Shown: positions 15,814-24,655, counted from the first letter of the stretch. The stretch is 34,913 bases of DNA from an uncultured Eubacteriales bacterium (GCA_949284175.1 CASDVE010000028.1:1-34913), one strand, 5' to 3'. Program-made: numbers and translations. Notes: generated by a model from the sequence alone, not told the origin.

Positions 15814-16910
15814 GATTTCACCTCTCCTTCTAATAAAACATCTCCTCCTATACTTCGATATGTCATATTGCTTACTTTGATAGCATCCAATGGATTACGA
15901 ACACCAATGCCTCCAACTGGAGTCTTGCTTGTTTCTCCTCCAAAAATTTTTGGTGCAATATAACATTGGATTTTATTTACAATCCCTTCTGATAAAGCAT
16001 CCCAATTCAACCTACTTCCCCCCTCTAATAACACACTATCTATCTCTTTTTCTCCTAACCGTTTCATTAAAAGTTGTAATGGAACTTTTTTATTTTCCTC
16101 TGGAAATTTTATAATATGACACCCAAGTGCTTTTAACTCTTCTTCTTTCTCTTTCTCATTTACACAAGTTGCTATCCATGTTTGTATTGTATTTGCTGTT
16201 TGTACAATCTGTGAAGTAATTGGAATTTTCAGTTTAGTATCACAAATAATGCGAATTGGCTGTTTTGTATTTGGCAACCGACAAGTGAGTTGTGGATTAT
16301 CTTTTAATACCGTTCCAATCCCAACCATAATGGCAGAATAACGATGTCTATCATAGTGCACTTGTTCTCTCGCTTCCTCTCCTGTAATCCATTTAGACTC
16401 GCCTGTATAGGTAGCAATTTTTCCATCCAATGTCATCGCATATTTCATCATGACATATGGCATTTTCGTTTTAATATAATGAAAAAATACTTGATTTAAT
16501 GCTTCACATTCTTCTCTACAAACGCGAGTGACTACCAAAACTCCATTTGCTTTTAATTGTTCTATCCCTTTTCCCGACATTTTCTCATTTGGATCTATGC
16601 TACCAACAACAACTTTTTTTATTCCGCTTTGTAAAATTGCTTCTGTACAAGGTGACGTCTTTCCATAATGACAACAGGGTTCTAACGTAACATAAAGTGT
16701 GGCTCCTATTGGCGATTCCACACAGCTATTTAATGCCTCACGTTCCGCATGAAGTCCTCCAAATTCTTTATGGTATCCAGTCCCAATGATTTGATGATTC
16801 TTTACAATAACCGCTCCAACACAAGGATTTGGATTCACCCAACCAGTTCCTTTTTTGGCTAACTCAATTGCTAATTTCATATAATATTCATCTTCTTTTC
16901 CTACTTTCAT
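15798..16910 (-). CDS. ribD: Bifunctional diaminohydroxyphosphoribosylaminopyrimidine deaminase / 5-amino-6-(5-phosphoribosylamino)uracil reductase
   Basis: RibD carries out the second and third steps of the pyrimidine branch. The N-terminal deaminase domain (about 1-145) has the zinc site HAERE (His54, catalytic Glu56) and EPCCHYGKTSPC (Cys79/80 and Cys88). The reductase domain follows, with MKYAMTLDGKIATYTGESKWITG and a C-terminal LLEGG segment. At 370 residues it is full length. It is the first gene of the operon; GGGAG precedes the ATG, and the FMN riboswitch with two terminators occupies the 360 bases upstream. Confidence 0.97.
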   Translation of the reverse strand: MKVGKEDEYYMKLAIELAKKGTGWVNPNPCVGAVIVKNHQIIGTGYHKEFGGLHAEREALNSCVESPIGATLYVTLEPCCHYGKTSPCTEAILQSGIKKVVVGSIDPNEKMSGKGIEQLKANGVLVVTRVCREECEALNQVFFHYIKTKMPYVMMKYAMTLDGKIATYTGESKWITGEEAREQVHYDRHRYSAIMVGIGTVLKDNPQLTCRLPNTKQPIRIICDTKLKIPITSQIVQTANTIQTWIATCVNEKEKEEELKALGCHIIKFPEENKKVPLQLLMKRLGEKEIDSVLLEGGSRLNWDALSEGIVNKIQCYIAPKIFGGETSKTPVGGIGVRNPLDAIKVSNMTYRSIGGDVLLEGEVKSCLQD

Positions 16911-16959
16911 CTATAACTCCCTTCTTTTTATAAACAACAATGAAACGTATGCTTTGCGT

Positions 16960-17002
16960 AAAAAAAAAGCCTTAAATCTTTTATTGACTCAAGGCTTTTT
17001 GT
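16960..17002 (-). terminator. Second terminator in the rib leader
   Basis: On the minus strand AAAAAGCCTT (17000-16991) pairs with AAGGCTTTTTTTTT (16973 onward) across a 17-base loop and ends in nine T. It lies about 80 bases after the riboswitch terminator and 50 bases before the ribD ATG, so it should further reduce ribD read-through unless it is itself regulated. Confidence 0.8.
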
Positions 17003-17082
17003 TGTTCTCTTGGATTGGCATACAGCTATGTGGACTTGCAAATATAAATAATTTATGTTGTAGGAAATTCCTTTCCCGTAAC

Positions 17083-17116
17083 AAAAAAAAGCTCTGAAAT
17101 ATAAATATTTCAGAGC
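17083..17116 (-). terminator. FMN riboswitch terminator (expression platform)
   Basis: On the minus strand GCTCTGAAATAT pairs with ATATTTCAGAGC followed by eight T. The left arm (GCTCTGAA, 17116-17109) can alternatively pair with TTCAGGGC in the 5' strand of the aptamer P1 stem (about 17264-17271), giving a mutually exclusive antiterminator. Confidence 0.88.
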
Positions 17117-17165
17117 CTAATATACAAATAGAAAATATGATCTTTATTCCATGTTACCATATGCT

Positions 17166-17274
17166 ATCTTCTCTCATCCAGACTATACTGTCGGTTTTGG
17201 AATCTCACCAAATCCTGTGCTTTTGCACTCGCGGACTTTACCGCCGATCGGGAATTTCACCCTGCCCTGAAGAT
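17166..17274 (-). promoter_or_regulatory. FMN riboswitch (RFN element)
   Basis: Read on the minus strand the aptamer starts ATCTTCAGGGCAGGGTGAAA, continues TTCCCGATCGGCGGT and AAAGTCCGCGAG, and closes with CCGACAGTATAGTCTGGATG then AGAGAAGAT. These are the invariant RFN blocks, and ATCTTC at the start pairs with GAAGAT at the end as stem P1. FMN binding should favour the terminator at 17083-17116 and shut off ribD-ribE-ribBA-ribH. Confidence 0.97.
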
Positions 17275-17294
17275 TTCGTATTCAATTATTTCAT

Positions 17295-17323
17295 ATAGTA
17301 TCACTTTTCTTTTTATTTGTCAA
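17295..17323 (-). promoter_or_regulatory. Riboflavin operon promoter
   Basis: On the minus strand TTGACA (17318-17323) and TACTAT (17295-17300) are 17 bases apart. The start point would lie some 15 bases before the RFN aptamer, and the promoter begins about 30 bases past the ftsH stop. Confidence 0.85.
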
Positions 17324-17351
17324 TTTATTTTAAAAAAATTGCAATTTCTCT

Positions 17352-19229
17352 TTAATTATCACTATTTTCTGTATAAGCAGGAAGTTCTTTTTTCTTTAAC
17401 AGAATATACATAAATTCTTCCCCTGTAATCGTTTCACGCTCATACAGATATTTTGCTAATTCATGAAGTTTATCTTTATTATCCTCTAAAATCTTTCTTG
17501 CAAGGGCATGTGCCTCACGAATAATCTTTAGCACTTCCGCATCTACCTTTGATGCAGTTTCTGGAGAGCAAGTTAAAGAAGTATCTCCTCCAAGATATGG
17601 ATTATTGACCGTTTCAAGAGCCATCATATCGAACTCTTCACTCATACCATACCGTGTTACCATAGCACGTGCAATCTTAGTGGCCTGTTCAATATCATTA
17701 GACGCTCCCGTTGTAAATGAGCCAAAAATCATCTCCTCTGCTGCACGCCCACCTGTAAAGGTGACAATTTTTTCAAATGCTTCTTGTTTTGTTAAAAGAA
17801 GTCGTTCTCCTTCTTCCACCTGCATCGTATAACCTAAGGCACCAGACGTTCTTGGAATAATCGTAATCTTATGAACTGGTGCTGAATTTTTCTGCATTGC
17901 TGCTACAAGGGCATGTCCAATTTCATGATAAGATACGATTAATTTCTCTTTTGTTGAAATAGAAGAATCTTTTCTTTGGTATCCAGCAATTACAGTTTCC
18001 ACAGACTCTTCTAAATCGTCTTGTTGCACCACTCTTCGTCCCTGTCTTACCGCTCGAAGAGCTGCCTCATTTACAATATTTGCAATTTCTGCACCAGAAG
18101 CACCAGACGTAGCTCTGGCAATCGTATTAATATTAATATTATCACTTGCACGAATAGCTTTTAAATGTACTTTTAAAATCTGCTCTCTTCCTCTTAGATC
18201 AGGCAATTCTACTGGGATTCGTCTATCAAAACGACCCGGACGAAGAAGGGCTTTATCAAGAGTTTCTGGTCTATTTGTGGCTGCTAAAATAACAACACCG
18301 CTACTTCCATCAAATCCATCCATCTCGGTTAACAACTGGTTCAATGTTTGCTCACGCTCATCATTTCCTCCCATTCCACCATTATCCCTTTTCTTACCAA
18401 TGGCATCAATTTCATCAATAAATACAATACAAGGAGCTTTTTCTTGTGCTTGCTTGAATAAGTCACGCACTCTTGCAGCACCCATTCCAACGAACATTTC
18501 CACAAATTCTGAACCGGAAATGGAGAAAAATGGCACTTTCGCCTCTCCTGCTACGGCTTTTGCAAGTAATGTCTTACCCGTTCCTGGAGGTCCTACTAAC
18601 AAAGCACCCTTTGGTAATTTCGCTCCGATTTCCGCATATTTTTTTGGATTATGCAGGAAATCTACGATTTCTGCAAGGGCTTCTTTTGCCTCTTCTTCCC
18701 CTGCCACATCCGCAAATGTCTTTCCAGTTTGAGCTTCCACATACACTTTTGCATTACTCTTACCAAATGTCATAGGCCCTGGACCCATGCCACCCATTTT
18801 CTTTTGTAAACTCCTTGTTAAGAGTTGTCCAAGGGCAAAGAAAATTAAGATTGGCACTATCCAAGAGAATAAAAATGTGATAATCGGGGATGTCTGCTTG
18901 ATCTCTGCCTTATCAAATTTTCCTACATTGGCTTCCTCCAAACGATTGACGAGATCCGTTCCAGATTCCATAGCAACGGTTTTATACACTTTCGCATCTT
19001 GATCCGTTCCAACAGCAAAATAAACGGTATCTCCATCTAAGGTTGCCTCTGTTACCGTCTTATTATTGAGCATTGTTACAAAATCGCTATAATTCACCTC
19101 TTTTACACTTCTTTCCATCATGGATGGAAAGATGAAAGAATTGAGAAGAATTAAAATAACCAAAACAATGGCATAATAAAAAATCAACGGCTTTTTCGGT
19201 TTTTCTGGTATTTTTCCATCATTTAACAT
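17352..19229 (-). CDS. ftsH: ATP-dependent zinc metalloprotease FtsH
   Basis: FtsH is the hexameric membrane-bound AAA+ protease that degrades damaged membrane proteins and some regulators. The 625-residue protein has two membrane segments (about 16-36 and 115-135) enclosing a small extracytoplasmic domain, a glycine-rich linker, Walker A GPPGTGKT (213-220), Walker B IVFIDE (268-273), the second region of homology ending RPGRFDRR, and the zinc motif HEIGH (435-439) of the protease domain. GGGAG precedes the ATG. A perfect CIRCE operator lies in the leader, so repression by HrcA and induction by heat are likely. The gene appears monocistronic; the rib promoter follows closely. Confidence 0.98.
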   Translation of the reverse strand: MLNDGKIPEKPKKPLIFYYAIVLVILILLNSFIFPSMMERSVKEVNYSDFVTMLNNKTVTEATLDGDTVYFAVGTDQDAKVYKTVAMESGTDLVNRLEEANVGKFDKAEIKQTSPIITFLFSWIVPILIFFALGQLLTRSLQKKMGGMGPGPMTFGKSNAKVYVEAQTGKTFADVAGEEEAKEALAEIVDFLHNPKKYAEIGAKLPKGALLVGPPGTGKTLLAKAVAGEAKVPFFSISGSEFVEMFVGMGAARVRDLFKQAQEKAPCIVFIDEIDAIGKKRDNGGMGGNDEREQTLNQLLTEMDGFDGSSGVVILAATNRPETLDKALLRPGRFDRRIPVELPDLRGREQILKVHLKAIRASDNININTIARATSGASGAEIANIVNEAALRAVRQGRRVVQQDDLEESVETVIAGYQRKDSSISTKEKLIVSYHEIGHALVAAMQKNSAPVHKITIIPRTSGALGYTMQVEEGERLLLTKQEAFEKIVTFTGGRAAEEMIFGSFTTGASNDIEQATKIARAMVTRYGMSEEFDMMALETVNNPYLGGDTSLTCSPETASKVDAEVLKIIREAHALARKILEDNKDKLHELAKYLYERETITGEEFMYILLKKKELPAYTENSDN

Positions 19230-19295
19230 ACGTTCTCCCTCTCTTTCTGTCGTATGATTTACTAAAAAACTGTTATTTAAGCGTATTTTATAAGA

Positions 19296-19322
19296 TTAGC
19301 ACTCTAAGTAAATGAGTGCTAA
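19296..19322. promoter_or_regulatory. hrcA binding site: CIRCE operator (HrcA site) upstream of ftsH
   Basis: TTAGCACTC-N9-GAGTGCTAA matches the CIRCE consensus in all 18 arm positions with the canonical 9-base spacer. It lies 66 bases before the ftsH ATG and directly after a minus-strand -10 TATACT (19335-19340), at the expected start point, the usual CIRCE position in groES and hrcA operons. Confidence 0.95.
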
Positions 19323-19334
19323 TTCACACTTACC

Positions 19335-19340
19335 AGTATA
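19335..19340 (-). promoter_or_regulatory. ftsH promoter -10 element
   Basis: TATACT on the minus strand sits 12 bases before the CIRCE element. It lies in the palindrome TACCA-N6-TGGTA. The -35 is weak (no good TTGACA match 16-18 bases upstream), so an activator or alternative promoter cannot be excluded. Confidence 0.55.
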
Positions 19341-19440
19341 ATGGTAAATTATGTACAAACTGTGTCCTCCCTATAAATAAAATATAAAATTTCTGAAGAT
19401 TTCACAAAATTCCCCTTTTTTCTGTTATCATTTGCACAAA

Positions 19441-19469
19441 TTGCATTATTATTTTCATTATGATATAAT
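19441..19469 (+). promoter_or_regulatory. Promoter of the two-component system
   Basis: TTGCAT (19441-19446) and consensus TATAAT (19464-19469) are exactly 17 bases apart, 54 bases before the response regulator ATG. Two direct repeats, GATAAGAA (19479-19486) and GATAAAAA (19489-19496), lie at the expected start point and could be a regulator site. Confidence 0.8.
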
Positions 19470-19522
19470 TTTATTCATGATAAGAAGCGATAAAAACGAC
19501 CACACCTTAGAAAGAGAAAAAT

Positions 19523-20239
19523 ATGTTTAGAATTGCAATTGTGGAGGATGATAAGAAGGACTCCCATCTATTATTAAGCTACATAAAACAATATGAACAA
19601 GAATTCCATACTCATTTCGATGTTACAATCTTTTCGGATGGACTAGAAATTATCAACCATTATCACTCCGACTTTGATCTTATTTTGCTTGATATTCAAA
19701 TGAAACATTTGGATGGAATGAAAACTGCACAATCGATCCGTTCCTTAGATGAAGATGTTATTATGATCTTTATTACTTCTACTGTTCAATTTGCAGTACA
19801 AGGGTATCTAGTCGATGCACTTTCTTACCTTCTAAAGCCTGTACCTTATTTGGCTTTTTCTCAATTGCTTTCAAAGGCTATCAAGAGAATCGAACAAAAA
19901 AATAAAAAAGAGTATCTCACAATCGAAGTGGATAGCAATTTACTGAAATTAGATTTAAAACAAATTTACTATATGGAAAGCCAACGTCACTCCATTCACA
20001 TTTATTCGGAACGAGGAACCTTTGTTACAAAAGGTCCATTAAAACGATTTGAAGAGCTATTGCATCAAAAAGGATTTTCAAAATGTCACAATGCCTATCT
20101 TGTTCACCTATACCATGTGGTAAGCACCTCCACTTGTACCCTTTGTTTATCCAATCAAATGGAGTTACCGATTAGTCGGACAAAACGAAAAGCATTTATG
20201 AACGATTTAACAGATTATATCGGAGGAATACAGGCATGA
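19523..20239 (+). CDS. LytTR family response regulator
   Basis: This 238-residue regulator has an N-terminal receiver domain (about 1-120) with the acidic pocket VEDD (7-10), phospho-acceptor Asp57 in ILLDIQM, Thr/Ser at ITSTVQ and Lys in YLLKPV. A C-terminal LytTR DNA-binding domain follows, with IYYMESQRHSIHIYSERG and GFSKCHNAYLVHL typical of AgrA, VirR and BlpR relatives. The Shine-Dalgarno (AAAGAGAAA) is modest. It overlaps the kinase start by four bases (ATGA), so the pair is one operon. LytTR regulators often control peptide signalling, bacteriocin or surface functions; the target here is unknown. Confidence 0.95.
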   Translation: MFRIAIVEDDKKDSHLLLSYIKQYEQEFHTHFDVTIFSDGLEIINHYHSDFDLILLDIQMKHLDGMKTAQSIRSLDEDVIMIFITSTVQFAVQGYLVDALSYLLKPVPYLAFSQLLSKAIKRIEQKNKKEYLTIEVDSNLLKLDLKQIYYMESQRHSIHIYSERGTFVTKGPLKRFEELLHQKGFSKCHNAYLVHLYHVVSTSTCTLCLSNQMELPISRTKRKAFMNDLTDYIGGIQA

Positions 20240-21552
20240 CTTTTTCTGATCTTATGGATATTCCAAGATTTTATACAGCACTTGCTGAATGGGGTTCTTG
20301 TTTTTTATATTTATTGTTATTAAAGAAAAATTTATCCAAAATAAAATTTATCCTTTCTTCCTTTGGTATGCTCATTTGGTTCATTCTCTATCAGCATATT
20401 GCAGGACTCCTTCCTCTTTCTCTTTGGATTCCAGGAATTATCGGTGCGATTATTAGTATGGCAATCTTTCTTTCCCTCCCTTGCACTCTATCGGTAAAAG
20501 ATGCTATTTTTTGTTGTATTCGTGCTTTTGTTCTAGCGGAATTTGTTGCCTCTATTCATTGGCAACTCTATGTCTGGTTCGCTATTTACTTTAAAAAAAC
20601 TTCTTGTTCTCTCTCCTTTGTTAGCATGCTTCTTTTATATAGTATCATTTATTTGATTTACTATTTATTAGAAAAAGAACATCTGCCAAAAGAAGAAGCA
20701 TTAAACGTCAATTCCAGAGAATTATTTGGTACGCTTTTAGTAGGTTTTTCTGCATTTACAATGAGTAATTTAAGTTTTATTGCACCAAACACTCCCTTTT
20801 CTAGCGTTGCCTTTTCTATTCTTTATATTCGTACTTTGGTAGATTTTGCTGGACTTGTTATGCTCTTTTCCCAACAAGACAAAAGAGAGGAACTTCGTAT
20901 GCGAAGCGAAAACCAAGCCATGAATGTTGTTTTACAACGCCAATATGAACAATATCGAATGTCCCTTGATAATGTTGAGCTACTACGTCAAGAATTTCAT
21001 GATTTAAAACATTATATGCTGGCCATACGGCAAGAACAAAATCCCGAAAAAAAGGAACAATACCTCTCTCAGATGGAACAAGCAATTTTTATACAGGAGG
21101 CATTTTCAAGCACTGGTAACCACGTTCTTGATATTGTTCTCACTACGAAAAATATTTATTGCACGAAAAACAAAATCACATTTACTTGTTTAGCAGATGG
21201 AAAACTGCTTTCTTTTATGCACGTCAAAGATATTTGTTCTATTTTTGGCAACGCCTTAGATAATGCCATTGAGTGTGTTTCGCAATTTGAATCTCCTGAT
21301 AAAAGGCTTATTAACTTATCCATGTTTCAAAAAAATAAATTTTTAATGATTCAATTTGAAAACTATGTGGAATCCCCTTTAGTTCTAAATAAAAATTCTT
21401 TTCCTTCCACAACCAAATTTGATAAACAATATCATGGTTATGGATTAAAAAGCATTCAAATGGCAACAAAAAAATACGGTGGTTCCATGACACTCCATAG
21501 CAAAGATCATTGGTTTACAGTACAACTGCTCTTTCCTCTCAATGATTGTTAA
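20236..21552 (+). CDS. GHKL-domain sensor histidine kinase (AgrC-like)
   Basis: This 438-residue membrane kinase is the partner of the LytTR regulator directly upstream. The first 210 residues hold about six hydrophobic segments with no large external domain, which suits sensing of a small or membrane-borne signal. A coiled-coil linker follows, then the phosphorylation box QEFHDLKHY with likely phospho-His255, the N-box FGNALDNAIECV and the G-box HGYGLKSIQMATKKYGG. This matches the AgrC/BlpH type in the HPK10 group. No AgrB- or AgrD-like gene or Gly-Gly leader peptide is visible nearby, so the signal is not encoded next to it. A terminator follows after 14 bases. Confidence 0.94.
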   Translation: MTFSDLMDIPRFYTALAEWGSCFLYLLLLKKNLSKIKFILSSFGMLIWFILYQHIAGLLPLSLWIPGIIGAIISMAIFLSLPCTLSVKDAIFCCIRAFVLAEFVASIHWQLYVWFAIYFKKTSCSLSFVSMLLLYSIIYLIYYLLEKEHLPKEEALNVNSRELFGTLLVGFSAFTMSNLSFIAPNTPFSSVAFSILYIRTLVDFAGLVMLFSQQDKREELRMRSENQAMNVVLQRQYEQYRMSLDNVELLRQEFHDLKHYMLAIRQEQNPEKKEQYLSQMEQAIFIQEAFSSTGNHVLDIVLTTKNIYCTKNKITFTCLADGKLLSFMHVKDICSIFGNALDNAIECVSQFESPDKRLINLSMFQKNKFLMIQFENYVESPLVLNKNSFPSTTKFDKQYHGYGLKSIQMATKKYGGSMTLHSKDHWFTVQLLFPLNDC

Positions 21553-21565
21553 CAAATCGTTATTT

Positions 21566-21612
21566 AAGAAAAACGATGAGAAGCCTTTCAAAAGCTCCTC
21601 ATCGTTTTTCTT
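21566..21612. terminator. Bidirectional terminator between kinase and GH3 genes
   Basis: AAGAAAAACGATGAG (21566-21580) pairs with CTCATCGTTTTTCTT (21598-21612) across 17 bases. It serves the converging two-component operon and the GtrA-GH3 genes. Confidence 0.9.
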
Positions 21613-21616
21613 ATGG

Positions 21617-24052
21617 TTATTTTTTTGATGTTAATTTTTTTATATACTTTTTATTCTCTCTTTGATTGGAAAAAAATCCCCCAATTATTTTTTTCATTCC
21701 TTTTAAAAAGTGTCCATTCACCACTTCCACCATGCCATCCACCATCTTCATGCTGACCATTCCATTTGTCATTTTAGCAATTCCTCGAAACGGCATATTA
21801 TAGATGAATAAAACATTGAGATCTGGTTTTCCTTTTGCTTCGCTCTTTTTCTTTATGTTTGTCAACTGATGATATACAAATCTTCCAATCCAGCTTTTCG
21901 CATAATACAGTTGGCAAATCGCATCATTTCTTGTAAGCTCTCCTGACCATGTCCCATCTGGAATCTTATCTCCCAACAACATTTCGAACTCTTCATCGGA
22001 TACATTTTCTATATTTCCGCTAAAATAGGAAGCGTATTTTTCTTTATCATAGATTCCCTCTTTTGTCGTTCCCTCTTTTTCTATATTCCCTTCTAATTGA
22101 ATATCTCTTACATTGGTTCCAATGAAAATGTGATAGTTTCCACCTTCCACTTCCCATCCATTCGTTTTACAATTCCAATAACAAAATGTCTTATCATCAA
22201 ATGGGATTGTAACCCGCTTTTTCTCTTTTGCCTTTAAGAAAACTTTTTGAAATCCCTTTAGTTGTTTTTTCGGTGCAAATACCTTTTCTCTTGGAGCTCC
22301 AATATAAAGCTGTGCAATCTCTTCTCCATCTCTTTCTCCCGTATTGACGATGGTAAAGGATACCCCCTCTCTTCCAACTTCTAAGTCTTCGTAGGCAAAT
22401 GTTGTATAGGATAATCCATACCCAAATGGATATTTCACCTCTTTTCCAACAGTATCATAATAACGATATCCTACATACAGGCTCTCTCTATACTCTGAAT
22501 TTCTTTCTATACTAGGAAAATAGTGAAAAGCTGGTGTATCTTCATAACATATCGGATAGGTTTCATTGAGTTTTCCTGACGGGTTATACTCCCCAGCTAT
22601 CACTTCTAACATTGCACTGGCTCCAGCCTGTCCTCCCAGATATCCATGTATTATTCCTTGACACCAACAATCCCAAGGCATTTCGATTGCAGAGCCACCG
22701 CTTATGACTCCAACGATATGAGGATTCTCATGATAGAGTTGCTCTAAAAGATCTATTTGATTTTGTGGAATTTTCATATGCTCTCGATCAAGCCCTTCTG
22801 ATTCACTTAATTCATCAAGTCCAAAACAATATAGCACCACATCTGCTTGTTTTGCTAAATCTAGTGCTTCTTGTTTTAATCTCTCATTGCTCTCTCCAGT
22901 TCTCTCATAGCCCGCAACACAGCCAATGGCATTTGGAAAATACTTTTTATAAAGTTGTTCCATGCTCTCTACCTTAGTTGGATTTACCATAGAAGAACCT
23001 GCCCCCTGATATCTTGGCGTTATAGCAAAATCTCCAATAAGAGCAACTTTACATTGTTTTTGTAAAGGAAGGATTGGCATATTCTCTCCCTCATTCTTTA
23101 AAAGTACAATACTTTTCTTAGCGGCCTCTTTTGCCAGTTCATGATGTGCTTTCTTATCAAACTCGTTCTTTCTTTCCTTCTTTTCCTCATTTAATGTTAA
23201 AATAGCATCTAAAAGTCGATCCACACATTGATCAAGCTCTTCCATTGTCAATCTTCCATCTTCTAAAGCATTTAACAACTCTCTTGCGGAATCAAGCCCT
23301 GGTGATGGCATTTCTAAGTTAGAACCTGCTTTCACACCCTGCACATGATCATTAGAGCCACCCCAGTCAGTAATAACAATTCCATCAAATCCCCATTCTT
23401 CTCTTAGAATTTCTTGCAATAAATGGGGATTTTCATTGGCATATACCCCATTCACTTCATTATAACTGCTCATAATAGCCTGTGCTTTACCTTCTTTTAT
23501 TGCAATTTCAAATCCTTCTAAATAAATCTCTCTTAATGTTCTCTCATCAAGGACAGCATTCATCGCCATTCGACGAAGTTCTTGACTATTAACAGCAAAG
23601 TGTTTCGGACAAGCATAGATTCCTTGACTTTGAATCCCCTTAATATAGGCACTCGCCATTTTACCAGATAAATACGGATCTTCTGAAAAGTATTCAAAAT
23701 TTCGTCCACAAAGCGGACTTCTTTTTATATTCAATCCTGGCCCTAATAAAACATCCACGCCTTGTGCTCTGGCCTCTTTTCCTAACGCCCGTCCAATCTC
23801 TTCTCCTAATCCCTCATCCCAACTATTTGCAATGGCTGATGCTGTGGGGAAACACGTCGCCTCTAACGATGCGTTTAATCCCAAATGATCTCCTGATCCC
23901 GCTTGTTTTCTCACCCCATGAGGACCATCTGCACAAAAAATAGAAGGAATGCCCAAACGCTCAATGTTCCATGATTGCCAAACATTTTTTCCACTTAACA
24001 GAGCAGCTTTTTCTTCTACGGTCATTTTTTGAATCAGCTTTGTATGTTTCAT
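21617..24052 (-). CDS. Glycoside hydrolase family 3 protein (beta-glucosidase-like), cytoplasmic
   Basis: This 811-residue enzyme has the usual GH3 order: TIM barrel (about 1-300), alpha/beta sandwich (about 310-540) and fibronectin-III-like domain (about 590-660). The nucleophile is Asp229 in GIVITDWGG; substrate binders include the KHF at 150-152 and GRNFEYFSEDP. A candidate acid/base lies in LSESEGLDREH (Glu417 or Glu419). There is no signal peptide, so substrates are probably imported oligosaccharides or glucosides. An extra C-terminal tail of about 120 residues includes Met- and Lys-rich amphipathic stretches (MVSMKMVDGMVEVVNGHFLKG) and ends in a run of lysines, possibly for membrane association. 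It starts three bases after the GtrA-like gene. Exact sugar specificity is not predictable by eye. Confidence 0.93.
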   Translation of the reverse strand: MKHTKLIQKMTVEEKAALLSGKNVWQSWNIERLGIPSIFCADGPHGVRKQAGSGDHLGLNASLEATCFPTASAIANSWDEGLGEEIGRALGKEARAQGVDVLLGPGLNIKRSPLCGRNFEYFSEDPYLSGKMASAYIKGIQSQGIYACPKHFAVNSQELRRMAMNAVLDERTLREIYLEGFEIAIKEGKAQAIMSSYNEVNGVYANENPHLLQEILREEWGFDGIVITDWGGSNDHVQGVKAGSNLEMPSPGLDSARELLNALEDGRLTMEELDQCVDRLLDAILTLNEEKKERKNEFDKKAHHELAKEAAKKSIVLLKNEGENMPILPLQKQCKVALIGDFAITPRYQGAGSSMVNPTKVESMEQLYKKYFPNAIGCVAGYERTGESNERLKQEALDLAKQADVVLYCFGLDELSESEGLDREHMKIPQNQIDLLEQLYHENPHIVGVISGGSAIEMPWDCWCQGIIHGYLGGQAGASAMLEVIAGEYNPSGKLNETYPICYEDTPAFHYFPSIERNSEYRESLYVGYRYYDTVGKEVKYPFGYGLSYTTFAYEDLEVGREGVSFTIVNTGERDGEEIAQLYIGAPREKVFAPKKQLKGFQKVFLKAKEKKRVTIPFDDKTFCYWNCKTNGWEVEGGNYHIFIGTNVRDIQLEGNIEKEGTTKEGIYDKEKYASYFSGNIENVSDEEFEMLLGDKIPDGTWSGELTRNDAICQLYYAKSWIGRFVYHQLTNIKKKSEAKGKPDLNVLFIYNMPFRGIAKMTNGMVSMKMVDGMVEVVNGHFLKGMKKIIGGFFSNQRENKKYIKKLTSKK

Positions 24053-24055
24053 ATC

Positions 24056-24655
24056 TTAGCTTTCCTCCTTATTCTCTTTGAAAATAATCTTCATAATCGG
24101 GAAAAATACCCAGAAAGAAATCACACAATTAATCAGCATTGTGATCAAGTCTGCCACTGTCATACCCGTTCCTTTTCCCAGTAAGTTCATAAAGAAATCA
24201 TAGATCGGTGTCTTATAAATCCCTTGTAAAGCCGCTGCTCCAATGGAAATAATCACCCAAGCAATAAAATACCAAAATGCGGATTTTGCAATATTGGTAT
24301 TGGATTTAAAAGTCACGTTTCTTTGTAAAAAGAAATTAATTACCTGTGCAACGAATAATGTGATTTCCACAGCTAAAAAATAGGCAAGACCTCCACCTCC
24401 TCCACTTGCAATAGAACCACTGGCATAATCAAACACATAATAAACACTGCCATCTAAGTTATGTCCGATAGGAAGCACTTGAAAATTGGTGCTTACAAGA
24501 GAGGTAAAGCTAAATCCATACTTAATGACAGGCATTAATACCATCTGTAAAACCGTTACGCCATTGCTAATAATAAAAAACACAAGAAATTGAGCAATCT
24601 CTGGATGATTTTCTTGAAATCTCATCCACAATCCTATCTTGTTTCTCTCTTCCAT
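24056..24655 (-). CDS. GtrA-like membrane protein
   Basis: This 199-residue protein has four hydrophobic segments and the family signature QVINFFLQRNVTFKSN just after the second or third segment. GtrA-family proteins are thought to flip or assist transfer of undecaprenyl-phosphate-linked sugars for decoration of surface polysaccharides or teichoic acids. Here no glycosyltransferase is adjacent; the gene sits between two GH3 genes and stops three bases before the downstream one, so the two are coupled. GGAGGAG precedes the ATG. The loop between the first two segments is unusually glycine-rich (ASGGGGG). Confidence 0.85.
   Translation of the reverse strand: MEERNKIGLWMRFQENHPEIAQFLVFFIISNGVTVLQMVLMPVIKYGFSFTSLVSTNFQVLPIGHNLDGSVYYVFDYASGSIASGGGGGLAYFLAVEITLFVAQVINFFLQRNVTFKSNTNIAKSAFWYFIAWVIISIGAAALQGIYKTPIYDFFMNLLGKGTGMTVADLITMLINCVISFWVFFPIMKIIFKENKEES

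Noticed and set aside
18277..18732. 151-codon plus-strand frame inside ftsH
   Set aside because: Antisense shadow of a strongly conserved gene, without a ribosome binding site.
19327..19341. 15-base match to the loop side of the aroF-maf hairpin (6232-6246) as a repeat family
   Set aside because: A single 15-mer match is close to what chance gives in 35 kb of AT-rich DNA, so it is not claimed as a repeat on its own.
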